From contig MNCI01001360.1 in assembly GCA_015680685.1 (NCBI GenBank), positions 191,279-255,278 of the forward strand: DNA of 64,000 nucleotides. Reading direction: 5' to 3'. Source of the stretch: Gnetum montanum. Lineage: Eukaryota > Streptophyta > Gnetopsida > Gnetales > Gnetaceae. Of the stretch, positions 48,456 through 59,650 are shown piece after piece; within the stretch, counting starts at the first letter, position 1; each line of letters starts with the position of its first letter. Under the pieces are notes generated by a model. The model saw only the letters and a program-made list of their open reading frames with translations, was not told where the DNA came from and did no database searches. The position numbers were made by a program, and so were the translations under genes.

Positions 48456-49436
48456 TTTTCAATCTTTAGGGGATTGATTTCATGGGGCCCATCAACCCTA
48501 TGTCAAACAAAAAGGCTTACATCATCATGGTTGTTGATTATTGTACCAAATGGGCTGAAAACGCGATCGTCACCAACTATTCATCCTCTATGATGGCATG
48601 GTTTGTAAAACAAAATGTTGTCAATAGGTTTGGTATGCCATGAGCACTAATTTCTAACAATGGAACACATTTTATAGGTGCCACTTTTTGTAAACTCATG
48701 CAGCACTTAGCGGTTAAACATAAATTAATAACTCCATATTACCCCCCAAGCCAACAATCAAGCTAAGGTGACCAATAGGGAAATTACTAAAATATTAACA
48801 CAAACGATTAGCAAATATAGGAAGAACTAGAGCAATAAACTCAACGATGCTCTTTGAGCTTATCATTCAATATGGAAGCTTCCTATTGGATATTCTTCAT
48901 ATGACCTAGCGTATGGAAAACTGCCAACTCTTCCCATCCAAGCTAAGCTCTGTACACTTTCAACGGCCTATGACCTTGACTTGGACCTAAGTTTAGCCCA
49001 ATGAGAAAGACTAAAGAATCTCAACATGCTAGACAAGAATAGACTAGTGGCCCTATCATTAAATGAAGTGCACAAGACACATAACAAACAACGTCATATC
49101 CTTGAGATAGAAAAAGTAAAATTTCAACCAGGGGATAAGGTGCCCTATTTTAAAACCCCATGCACGTACATCAACATACCAAATTTCAAATGTCATCGGA
49201 TGGCCCTTACATTATATAGGAAACCTTTCCACCTGCATGATGATATACATCCTAATAGCCTAAGTAAGAGATTCTTGGTCAACACCCAACAACATAACCC
49301 TTCCCTTGAACCAAAAACAACCAATGGAACAAATGTCTCAACTAATGGTCAAGCACGTTCAATCTTCCAAATCTCCTCCTTCCAACTTAGTCATGGGGGA
49401 GATGGCCCACCCATGCTGATACTATATGAGTAGCCC
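48456..49436 (+). pseudogene. Integrase of element C (after a PR-RT-RH deletion)
   Basis: Starts abruptly with GIDFMGPINPM, the beginning of the Gypsy integrase core, followed by IIMVVDYCTKWAE, the second catalytic region (ISNNGTHFIGATFCKLMQ; the usual SDNGTHF Asp is changed) and KLITPYYPPSQQ. The C-terminal GPY-like part is at 49026-49150 (FQPGDKVPYF). The gag tail joins it directly, so protease, RT and RNase H were lost in one deletion. Broken by stops. Confidence 0.75.
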
Positions 49437-49439
49437 CTC

Positions 49440-51290
49440 AATTTTTTCAACTTTTCTGTTTTACACCATTTTTCATACATTTCTCATTTTCTTGAATATT
49501 TTACATTTTTTCTATATTTTGCCTTATTTGAACTTTTCTTACGTGTCTTCTTGCTCTTTATTGCCATCAGGACTTTGGTGCTGAATACAACTACTGATTG
49601 ATGGTGGTTTGTTAAATAGTATTGTTTACTTGATTGCAAATGACTAGATTTCATCTTAGAATTTTGACGTTAATCAATGGAACATTGGTCATCTCATGAT
49701 ATCAAGCAGTGAGTTCACATTATCCACCTGCTCCACACAACTCTAAAGTGTTTCCTCATTTCGGAAATATGAGGTCTCTTCTTAATAACAACTTACAATA
49801 AATTTGTGACCTTAGTACTTTCCAAACTTGAAACCAGAATAAGGGTGTGGCTTCAAGGGGATTTGTCACCTTTTGTACCTACCTACCATCTAGGGTTTCA
49901 TGAGTATTCCCATGGATTCCTTATCATAGGAAGCAATGTCTTTGCATGGTGTGGTTTCTATTTGAAAAAAAAAAACTATGAGAATTCAAAGCACACCCCT
50001 TAGACACAATAACTTGTTACAAGCACTGGTTATGAGGCTGGAAAGACATGTTACCCATGCTTAAAGACACCTCTCTAACTAAGGCCCTCTTCACTTCCTA
50101 CTTCTCTTTTCTTCTTTCTTTAAAATGGCGAGTGATCTGTGGGGATGTTTCTGTACCCTAGGGGTGGAACGGTCTAATGTGCTAATGTGAAGCCACGAGA
50201 AATGGATGGTCTTGATTCTAACTAAGGATGGAAGCTATCAGGTCATACTAATCACATCCTTCACAAGGGACTTCATGTGACCATAGTGCAAGACTCCATT
50301 CCATACTCTCTCTCATCCACCAATTCTTTCCATTTACCACCTCACTACCTCTTATCATGTTGTATTGATGAGTTCATTTTGAGACGGTCTTAAATCTTTG
50401 ATGGTTTCTTTGGTGATTCAATTTTTAACAACCCACAGCCATTAATCATCCTTGGGGCCCACGGACTCCTTGGTTTGAGGGCATGCAAGGGCATTAAGGG
50501 CATGAGCCTACTATGGGGAGGACCCACTTGCACACTCTTTGGTTGGGATGGTTAAGTTCACTATCCCTTAGGCATTTTTCTTTCAAAACCATTGTTTTTC
50601 ACCTCAATACATCCAATTTTTGCACTCCTTGGCAATTAGTCTCCTACCAAATCTCCTTTCCAAATGTATTCCTAGCCCTCTTCACACATTTGTCCTTATT
50701 CTAGGCTTTTCTAGCTTCCTCTAGACCCCAATTTTATGGCAATCTTTTTCCCCAGTTTTCAATTGTGAAAATTTTTGTTTTTAGCTACGTCGACAGGGAC
50801 GAAGCCCAATGCGTGCTGCATCCCCATCTACATAGCAGAAAAATAGTATAAATACACAATAGGAGTTAGCCAAATTTTCACATTTTCCTCATAATGCTAG
50901 GGGACGTTTTTGCACTTTTCAGAGCCTAGAGCCTTCCCAAGCCCATAACTTCCTAACTGCTTGTCCGAATCAACTCGTTCTTTGACCCTTCAACTACTGG
51001 AGGTGAGCTTTACATCGTGGGGGCCACAAACCTATGGTTTCTGACAAAAAAAAATTCGGAATTTTTCTAACTCCCAACTAGTTTAACTACTAAAATAATA
51101 TTAAAGATCACCAATCCACAAAAGTTGAACCTCACCAACAAACTCAAGTAGCCATTAGAATAAAATAATATTAAAGTAATCAAGTTGTCATGTTCACAAA
51201 TTAGCCTAAGTGTAACTAGCCAAATGGGAAAAGGTAGCAAAGTATTATAAGTTATGCATAAAAAGCTAATCCTTGGCTATGTCTGTGATC
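49440..51290. other. Spacer of element C between integrase and the env-position ORF
   Basis: No coding match. Near 50788-50900 is a promoter-like block: a GC-richer repeat (CGTCGACAGGGACG, GCTGCATCCCCATC), then TATAAATA (50847-50854), resembling the U3/TATA layout of this family's LTRs, about 440 bp before the ORF at 51295. Confidence 0.45.
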
Positions 51291-51294
51291 GCAA

Positions 51295-53706
51295 ATGGCA
51301 CTAAAGAGACCGTACGAAGAAGGACCATCACAACCACAAGAGAAGTAGCCAAGAGGGGAAAGGGGCCAACAACCACAACAACAACCCCAAGAAGGCAAGG
51401 TAGAGACCCATGCCACAGGACCTCTTCGGGAGGAGCCCAAAGTGGAATCTGTTCATCAGATTTCCACCGCAGAAACAAAACAGTCTAAACAAGATGAGGT
51501 GCCAAGGCTTGGACGAAATCTAAAGGTCACCTTGATCGACACCTACCTAAAATAAATCTCTTCTAAGGAGGTCCAAAGTGTCATTCTTCAGGAACTCAAC
51601 TTTGGCCCATTCTTGGACCTAGCACGAGAGGAGGTTAAGACACAACTGCAAGGATCTCTCATGTGGTCCATCCTCACTTCTAGTGGGGAGTGGTACATGA
51701 GAGAGACTTATCTCTTTTGGAACAACTAACAGGTGGATGCAACCATGAAAATCAAGGACATCAACATGTCCTATTCGGTTGAGGCCATTACAAAGGCCCT
51801 CAAGTTGCCTAACACCTAGGCAACCATGGCAAAGATTCCTATATAAGCGGACCCTCAAGTTGCCTAACACTTGGGCAACCATGGCAAAGATTCCTATATA
51901 AGCGGACCCCAACATCAAAAAGGAATGGGTCCAACGTTGCTATGGAGTGAACCATAAGGAGTACGGTGCACTCACCAAGGCAAAGAGGACCTACTTCAAG
52001 ATTGCAGCCTATCACCTAAACCCAACGACAATGCCAAGGAAGGTCACTGCCTTCTCTACCCATGCATGTGTCACTCTAAGCGAAAAATTCCCTGTCAACC
52101 TCCCCCAACTTATCTTCTTTGAAAAAGAAAATGAGCAAGGGAGGAAGACACTCCCCTTTCCATGCCTAATCAAAAAACTCTGCAAAAAGGAAGGAATAGC
52201 CCATTATGCAAAAGACATGCTTCGTCATGCTCCTGCTACATCTTGGTAGGAGATGATGAAAGACAAGGTGCCTACCAAGCTACTTGAAAAGTAGCAACCA
52301 CCACCACCACCTACTGGAGAGACAACGCCAAAGGCTCGTGCAACAATGGAGCACATGAGGAAGCTTCGTGAGCAACCTTTGCAGCAGCAACAAGGAGAAC
52401 CAAAGTGGTGGAGAGCCATCAATCTACTAGCCAGCATTAAGCCACCTCAAAGAGGTAACCCAAACAATCAATTGGCTAGAAGAGACTACGTCGTTGTTTT
52501 CGACACAATGGATGCAAGTGCCCGCAAGAACAAATTCGAGCACCCAAGAAGTGACAATGTCCATCCCTAGACAACAAAAATTCCTAGAGATCTCTAAGAA
52601 TACTGCTACTTTCTTGATGCGCTTGGAAGAAGGCAAGGGGACAACTATCTTGGTGATGCAACACCATGGACAAGAAATAGTGGTAGAGGTGGTGGCCAAT
52701 CAAGTAGCAAAGGCTCTAAACGCTCCTGTGGCAACTATGCCAAACATTGCTGCACTCAAAGACATGCAGGCGTCTACAGGAGCAGGGAGCGGTGAGTGGG
52801 AGGCTAAGCATAGCCCAACGTGAGGAAGTGTTGGACCAACTGGTGGGAACCAGGCAACCACTTTCGAAAATCTTCGATCTTCTAGAAAAAATCACAGCTA
52901 CCCAGTCGAGGCTACTAGAGACCAAGGGCAAGCTCATCATTGCAAACACCCAACGTGAGGCAACCACAACCAAAATCCAACAATAGACTACTGAAGTTGT
53001 GGAACTAAGAGCCTGCTTGGCCAATCTTGCCATTTTCAACCAAGCCATTATACAAGATGAAGCTTTCTTATAGCTTCAAAACAAATTAAAAGAGGCTAAG
53101 AATGAGATGGAGATGGCGGTCTTTGATGCATCCTTATTGGAGGCTCTTGCCTTTAACACCGATAAGGACTTGTCGCAAGTCCACAAGGAGAACCTAACTC
53201 TAACCACAGACATCCACCACCTACGTAATGTTGATGAGCAAAAAGATCAAATGGTCAAATTTGTGAGACAACAGCAAGAGCAACTTGCTAAGGTGAACAT
53301 GGATTTGAGGAAGCTGGCAATAGAGAACCATAGTCTCTCAATGAAGGAAGTCCGTGCACTTCGCTAGAAAATAGCCATTGAGGTAGCCACCTAAAAGAAT
53401 GAGGCCTTGAAATTTGAACAAGCAAAAAATCATTATAGGGACAAAGTTGGGCTCCTCAAGGAGGTAAACAAGAAAGAGATTCAATTAGCCAAGGTGAAGA
53501 TAAACGAGGCCCTCCAACAAAGGGGTGATGTATAGCAACCAATCTTTGATAGATTGAATACCTACAACAAAGCTGAGATCCACCTAAAGGATTTGCAAAT
53601 TGAGGAGATGATAAAGTACATGGAGCTTGCCAACCTCCGTTGCAATAGAATAGCCACAACCACTGCCTTAGCCTCAACCACCACTGCCACAAGTGCAGGA
53701 GGCTAG
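51295..53706 (+). pseudogene. ORF in the env position of element C (plant-transposon domain plus coiled coil)
   Basis: From ATG 51295 to TAG 53704 one long frame can be followed, broken by stops (many TAG at Gln codons) and by a 55-bp tandem duplication (51798-51907). The N-terminus is basic and Pro/Gln-rich. Then a globular region (FGPFLDLAREEVKTQLQG, SYSVEAITKALKLPNT, VNLPQLIFFEKENEQGR) resembles the putative plant transposon protein domain of Athila-like elements. The C-terminal half (52750-53640) is coiled coil (REEVLDQLVGTRQ, FVRQQQEQLAKVNMDLRKL). I see no signal peptide or membrane segment, so it is not an obvious envelope protein. Confidence 0.6.
51798..51907 (+). repeat. 55-bp tandem duplication in element C
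   Basis: Two copies in a row of a 55-bp block (CCTCAAGTTGCCTAACAC... to ...ATATAAGCGGA), differing by two bases; shifts the reading frame of the env-position ORF. Confidence 0.85.
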
Positions 53707-53989
53707 AGAAGGTCCTTTAGCACCCTAGGAGCCTCCACCTCCAAGCACTATTTGATCTCCTCTTCATCTTCAGCGACTAAAGGATTCCAATTGTCCATTT
53801 TTGTAAGGGTGTTCAATTTTGTTATCTTGAACACCCATTTTTCTAATTATTGTAATTTCGTACAATCAAGCACTTATATTCAATCAATAGAGTTAGTCAT
53901 TCCATGATTTCATACCTTCTCAATTTTGTAAGAAGCTCAATCCTACTTTTGTTCACTCACAAATGAGTTTTCATTCAATCATGGGGGTA

Positions 53990-54784
53990 TGATAAATCAC
54001 TCAATGGGCCGTGTCAATGGGCATGTGTCAACGCAGCTCCATCAACATAACCCCATTAACACATCCCCTTTGACACATGGTTAGATGCATCGACACAGAT
54101 GCGTCGACACAATGTCTATCTTTACCTATATAAATGTGCATACCCACCACATTTATGGCACGTTAAGTCCATAGCATAGCGAAGATCTTGCAATTTCTTA
54201 GCCTAGAGCTAGAATATTTTGAGTGCCCACAGTAGGATCGCAAGGATTGTACAATTCTTTATTCCAGCATCTTGTACTTGAACACATTGATGTGACCAGC
54301 AATAAAGACAAGATCCTTGTCATTTCTTGCAGTACTTGGAATCGATTAATGTTTCCTTTTGTGCATTTATTTACTTATGCATTTTTACATTAATGTCTTT
54401 GATTAATTAATACAATTAATAACAAATGCATAAGTACGACCACTTCAAACATATCAGTTAACACTTGGTAATCCCAGTAGTGGCTATTTGGTACGCCCAG
54501 TAATAGGCACTTGGTAACCCTGTAGTGTTAAGGCAAGTTCAAGATGTGAACGGAAAGTGGGCTTGGATGCTTATGTTAGGATAGTTAGATTAGGACACTA
54601 GATAGTTAAATAGTTAATCATTAATTAATTCTCTTTATTCCATGCTTAGACTAAATAAAATAAAATACAAAATCAATAAAAATCCTGTGTCTTGGCTTAC
54701 ACTTAACCATGGAATTCAATTGGACTGCTAGTGCAACACTTGTGATTTGTATGGTTGAATGTAGGGACTACTCGTTGCTCATCA
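53990..54784 (+). repeat. 3' LTR of element C
   Basis: 795 bp. Compared with the 5' copy it has extra CATCAACA-type repeat units in U3 and lacks about 100 bp near its end. Confidence 0.85.
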
Positions 54785-54789
54785 TCCAC

Positions 54790-55460
54790 TATTGTTGATA
54801 GTGAGATTGGTAACTTGAATTCTTCATTGATGCTTCCTAGTTGTAAGGAGATTGTGAGGGTGAATGCTATTTGTGATGATGAAATTTTCTTTGATGCTGA
54901 AGAGAATGCATTTGATATGGATGCTATTACTGATTGTGTGGAGTCTCATATGAATGAGAAAAAGTTTGTTTGTGCTACTATTCAATCTTGGGTGTTGATG
55001 GCAATAGTTTATTGGTTAATGCTTTTGGATACTTATGTAAGTGCTAGGCTGAAATTTGTATCAGCAAAGGGATGCTAGAAGAATAAGGAAGATCAGTTGG
55101 CAGCAAATGGAAAATTGTCATTGGTATTTGGGCATTGGGCAAGGACGCCTACTCCATGGTTAATGCTAACAATTATTTTTCTAGAGTCTTGTGCCACCTT
55201 TGTGCAGGTTTGAGTCATCATGGGCATGCAGGGGAAGCATTCCAAAAGATATGCTAAAATGAAGAAAGCATGGTGGGGCATGAGGACAAGCCTCCATGAC
55301 CAAGGAAAGCTCAAAACCAAAACCTCAAATGATACTCATGCTCATGTTTCTACTGCATTGAGTCTTGATTGTTGTGCTAAGTGTGATGGCCTTGACTCAT
55401 GGGGGCATGTTGCCTTCCAGCTTTTGAAAGGTCATTAAGTATCACATTTTTAAGGGTGGG
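54790..55460 (+). other. Element B interior after element C
   Basis: First the rest of the protease region (TIVDSEIGNLNSSLML, continuing the frame cut at 39943), then an acidic segment (DDEIFFDAEENAFDMD). From 55000 to 55440 are short broken frames with no recognised domain. The expected RT, RNase H and integrase are absent. Confidence 0.5.
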
Positions 55461-55463
55461 AGA

Positions 55464-56227
55464 TGATGAGAACATCACCCAACCCTTGTGTAATCCTCAA
55501 TGTATTTTGTATGTGTGTGAGTCTTTTTTGAGTGTCTTCTTGTGTTGACCTTATTGATGATGATTTCAGGGTGTTTTGGCATTTTTCAAGGGTGTTTTGA
55601 GCGTATTTTGATGAGTTTAGGGGGTTCCGGGGTCCATGGGGACTTGTTTGGAGGTGTCCAGAGGTTCTAGACCTCAAAACAAACATCTTTGTTTTTGGCC
55701 CTAGGAGGTGAGACGTCTCCACCTAAGACAAGACATCTCCCCTAGCTGCAAGACGTCTCCTTTGAGATTTGGCTGTTTCAGTTGAGACATCTCCTATTCC
55801 TCCAAAAAGTCTCATACAGGTTTCAACGAACATCAAATTGAATTGTAAATTGGAGTGAAGACGAAAAGTCACACCAAGAAACTATAAATAAGAGTCCAAT
55901 GCCTAAGTTTGGGTAAGAGTGAGAGAAGAGAGATTTGAGAGGTCTTTTGAGAGCTTGTGCAAGAGGGTTTGAGTGAGAGCCAAGGGAGTCCACTATGAGT
56001 GATTAAGAATCAAGAGGAGGCATGTGTGGGCTCTAAGATCCTTGGGAGAGTTGTGAGTTGAGCTTGGCTCCTCATCTTTGATGTATTCCTCTACATTTTG
56101 GGAGTTTTCTTAATAAAAGGGAGATTATCTCCATTTCATTGTGTTGATCTTGTTTTCTATGCTGAATTTGCTTAGGAAGCTTGTGTAATGGATCCTTTTG
56201 GGGTTTATTGAGGTAGGCTATTCATCA
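55464..56227 (+). repeat. 3' LTR of element B
   Basis: 764 bp, TGATGAGAAC to TTCATCA; shares most blocks with the 5' copy, with several small deletions. Confidence 0.85.
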
Positions 56228-58000
56228 ATTTGACACCATGTCTTTAAATTTCAAGAGGACAAACCCATACCTTGTAACTATAATCATTGTAATGAGAACT
56301 AACAAGAGGAGGGGTAATAGGATCCACAACATTAAAATAAATCAAATATAAACCGTCACCTCTTTGATGATATTCAACAGATTATTAACCCTCCATGATC
56401 TGCCTACTTCACAATCCTTGCAGAAATCCAAACTAAGATAAGAAGATAACAGACTAAACGTATGAGTTTGAAGTCCCATTAATGCTAACTGTTCAACATG
56501 CCCTAAAGTCCAGTGCCATTAATTTTGCTGCTTTAATGTTAACTGTTCAACATGCCACAAACACCAATACCATCAAAATATTTTGCCCCTTTAATGTTAA
56601 CTGTTCAACATGCCCCAAACTCCAATGCCACAAGTTTAAATGGCCTGCAACACCAACAGCTTTGCTAGGTCCATAAGGACACAATCCAAAGTATGCAATA
56701 CACAATATGGTAAGTGAAAGCTAAATCAACCATACCATACAGCCAATATGATGAGTTAAAACTAAATCAACTTGTACTGCACAACTAAGTTGTGCAAAGT
56801 GAGGCAGAGCATCTGCATTGAAATGAATCGAAGCTTCTTAAAATTTGAGAGACCATGATTGCAACCACAACAATCATGAGGATCTCCTAGGCAAGTCAAA
56901 TCTTTTGCTGATCCTAGATATTCTAGTTCACTCTGCTTTCGCCAGCCCCTTAACAACAGCTTGCAAAATGTATATGGAACCTTTCTTATTTCCACTTAAA
57001 AAGTGTCCTTTCTGCCTTGTGGACTTTCCAAGCTCCTCTAGAAAAGTAGCAATCAAATTACCACACTTTAGTGATATTTCTTGTAAGCCCAAAACATGTT
57101 CCTCACATTTCTTACTATCACCTTTTGCCCATTCTGCTGGTTCAGTAGACCTCTATCACTTAAAACAAAACACCTTTTAAAATGAAATTCTTCCTGCCTA
57201 ATTGATCTAAATTCTTGACAATAACAAGTTGGGATATTTTTTTGGAATCCTTTAAGACCTATTATTAAAAAAAGGTTCCTAGAGTTATTCGGTGGTATAT
57301 ATCTTGGCTTGCTTACAAAAAGTAATTTTTTTATTTTTGTTTATGTGTCACTCTCTGATATTTACCATTGCCTTCCATCCCTAATCCACACTACCCAACA
57401 TTGCAAACCTCATAATAAATAAAAGAATTTTTGGAAAAAGATGCAATGAAGCACCTACAAAAAACTAAATATTATCATAACTACTTTATAAAGCATTTAT
57501 TTTTTAATCCAAGAAAGTAAATATCAAATCTGCTTCCCCATCCATTTGATTTACATTACATGAAATTGTAGTTAGTCTGGTGGTTGCTTAAAAACTGCTT
57601 GTTTTTTTCTTCATTGACTTGAAAATTGTGGCAATCCTTCCTATGATAGACCTTCTTCACACAATACTAGCAATCCAAATCTCTATAGCCAAGTTGTGCC
57701 TTATGTTACTGAAGGTTTTATAACCAACAAGGCCTCAGCCCCATTCCTCTGCATAAAATATTCTTCATCAATGTACCTCAAAACTTCTAGGTATCTCACC
57801 CAAGCTTATTCATTGTTTGCAACCTCTCCATCTTCATTGCAAGTATATAAAAAACCATCATGATAACCTTGACCCAAGAAATCTTTGAAAAAAAAACATT
57901 TAAAGAGAACTTTAACTTGAAAAATAAAACTTGCACAGGGAAGACCAAACAAAGCTTCTTTACAACCTCTGAAAGCACCTAGAAATATCCTTCAAATCTA
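56228..58000 (-). pseudogene. Element A, 5' part: Copia gag, protease region and integrase start
   Basis: Continuation of Copia A on the far side of element B. Minus strand from high coordinates: a gag zinc knuckle near 57610-57680 (CVKKVYHRKDC, first part eroded), then the GAG-pre-integrase block at about 56480-56680 (LWHWSLGHVEQLTLKGQ), then FCKDCEVGRSWRV (56390-56420) and YGFVLLKFKDM running into the B insertion site. The pre-integrase block is repeated three times (56481, 56535, 56593). Heavily decayed; LTRs not found. Confidence 0.65.
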
Positions 58001-58239
58001 GGAGACTCTCATACTAGTCTCTTCCACAAAATTCAAAAGAAATAGGGTATAATTGTACTTTACTAGTCCAGCTGTACCTGACCAATACCACTTTAAACAT
58101 ATTTGCCACGTCATTGTAATGCCAAGTTTAAAAAGTTAAAAAAAGGCTTCAACAGAAAGATTAAAGTTAAAAGGCTTCAATTGAGCAGCAGATGTTTGTA
58201 CCTTCTTTCTCTGCAGCAGATATTCATACCTTCTTTCGT
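58001..58239. other. Intron 1 between Copia A and the 42-bp repeat
   Basis: No feature recognised. Confidence 0.5.
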
Positions 58240-58400
58240 GCTCAATTTTTCATTCCAACATCACACTGTGCTCCTTTCTATGCATGATTTTTCATTCCAA
58301 CATTGCAGCATTCCTTTTTCTCTGTATGATTTTTCATTCAGACATTGCCACGTTCTTTTTTCTCTGTATGATTTTTCACTCCAAGACCACAGTGGTTCCC
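58240..58400 (+). repeat. 42-bp tandem repeat, about four copies
   Basis: Units centred on ATTTTTCATTCCAACATTGC recur at 58251, 58293, 58335 and 58377, exactly 42 bp apart. As 42 is a multiple of three, both strands stay open across the array (plus strand: YDFSFRHCHVLFSL-like 14-residue units). No reason to think it is translated. Confidence 0.85.
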
Positions 58401-58919
58401 TTGGTGATGTGATTGAATTGTAAGAGAATTTTACATTCAAAGCTAGATCTAGCTCCAAGACGATATTGAAGTCTGGTAGTATATACATCGATGCATCTCT
58501 GAGATGAAAACTGAAAGACAATTCAATGGATCTCTGAGCTAAAAGCTGAAAGACAATTCCTCTTTTCTGCATTTTATGAAACTCTGATTACTATGGATTG
58601 CAGGATTACTATGGATGATATATTGGCCATCCATTAGAAAGTGATGTTTGAGTTGAGCTTCTACTGGTTGTTTAGCTTTGCTTGTACCAGTTCTTTTTTA
58701 CTCAACCATTGGAGAACTAAATTGCTTATACTGTAAGTATGAAAAGCTTTGAATTCTTATTCAATGTGTGACATGATTCTTGTCATATCCAACATTTTCA
58801 CCCAAAGCTCTATGTTACAACCAACATGGAGAACCTTGAAAATGAAGATATGGACAAGGAAAATATTGATCCAAACTTTGTAGCTCAACCAAGTAACGTT
58901 AATGCTGTAGCATCATGTT

Positions 58920-59650
58920 CTATGTCTTTAATAAATTCACTCCTATTCCATCAGAAGACATAAGCCTTGAAAGTTTCAATTATATTTTTCCAAGAAATTG
59001 GTTTGATACCTGCACTTGCATCTATTTTGATGGTTTCAACTACGTTTGTTGTATATGCAAAATAAAAAGAGGTTTAAGGCATAAGACATGGATGACGAAA
59101 TCCCATCCCGTTTATCTTTGAGGCAGATTCTGTTTCTTGTGTATTCTTGGCGTTGGAAGCTACCTGAAGATTTTGTTGCTTCAGATGTAGCAATAAGTTC
59201 AAAAATTTTGTAGGAATATTTGGTCTACTTCATTACAGTTAAATCGTTGAAAAATTGAAAGACCAGGAAAAATTGGATAAGAAAGTTGAAGGTTCTTAGA
59301 TATTCAAGTCATTGAAAGAGGTTCAGATAATATGTTTAAGAAGTTCCTGACTGCACAAAAGAAACAATTATAAATATTATTTTTAATCACATTGAACCTA
59401 AAAGCACAATTTATTCATGTGGGGCTGTTATCTTGAGCAGTTGAAATTTCATCGCAATATGTTAATCATTCAATTTGTTTTAAAGATCTAAGAAGTAATG
59501 TTCACACAAACACGATTGAAAGTGCATGGCAAGCCATTAAAGCTTCATTTCCAAAATATGGTACCAGAAAAGATCTTCAAGATTCTTACCTATTAGAATA
59601 TATGTGGCAGAGAAGAAGATTGGAAGATGCATTTCACATATTCATTATCA
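58920..59650 (+). pseudogene. Merlin-type (IS1016/ISXO2-like) DNA transposase relic
   Basis: Plus-strand frames together follow a Merlin transposase from N- to C-terminus. At 58990-59115 there is NWFDTCTCIYFDGFNYVCC, then CKIKRGLRHKTWM (the Cys pair, DG and R.IR.GTW signature). At 59120-59230 is RQILFLVYSWRWKLP and VASDVAISSKIL. At 59455-59640 is YVNHSICFKDLRSNVHTNTI, then ESAWQAIKASFPKYGT and LLEYMWQRRR (the VNHS..F.NP.TG.HTNTIES.W signature with the C-terminal catalytic Glu). About 200 residues in the middle are decayed beyond reading, with frameshifts and stops. Terminal repeats not identified. Such cut-and-paste elements are uncommon in plants as far as I know. Confidence 0.7.

Larger units (their letters stand above)
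39948..54784 (+). mobile_element. Element C: tRNA-Asp-primed Gypsy with an ORF in the env position, inserted in B
   Basis: LTRs at 39948..40800 and 53990..54784 (both begin TGATAAATCACT and end CTCATCA). The flanking five bases TCCAG and TCCAC suggest a target duplication with one change. The primer site at 40802 is a decayed tRNA-Asp type; ATGGGGGTA precedes the 3' LTR. Contents: gag (split by Copia D), a direct jump from gag tail to integrase at about 48460 (protease, RT and RNase H deleted), a ~1.8 kb spacer, and a long ORF at 51295-53706 between integrase and 3' LTR. Same family as element G. The LTRs differ by roughly a tenth by eye. Confidence 0.85.
37220..56227 (+). mobile_element. Element B: Gypsy retrotransposon lacking RT/IN, inserted in Copia A
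   Basis: LTRs at 37220..38043 and 55464..56227, flanked by a perfect five-base target duplication ATTTG (37215-37219 and 56228-56232). An iMet-type primer site (TGGTATCAAAGC, 38047) and a purine tract (AAGGGTGGGAGA, 55452-55463) complete it. Inside are gag and protease only. Element C is inserted in the protease tail, and after it about 0.7 kb of unassigned sequence leads to the LTR. No RT, RNase H or integrase is present, so B was either deleted or moved by relatives such as E. LTR divergence by eye is above 10%. Confidence 0.88.

Noticed and set aside
51295-53706. True retroviral-type envelope gene
   Set aside because: No signal peptide, membrane segment or cleavage site is visible; the position alone is not evidence of an envelope.
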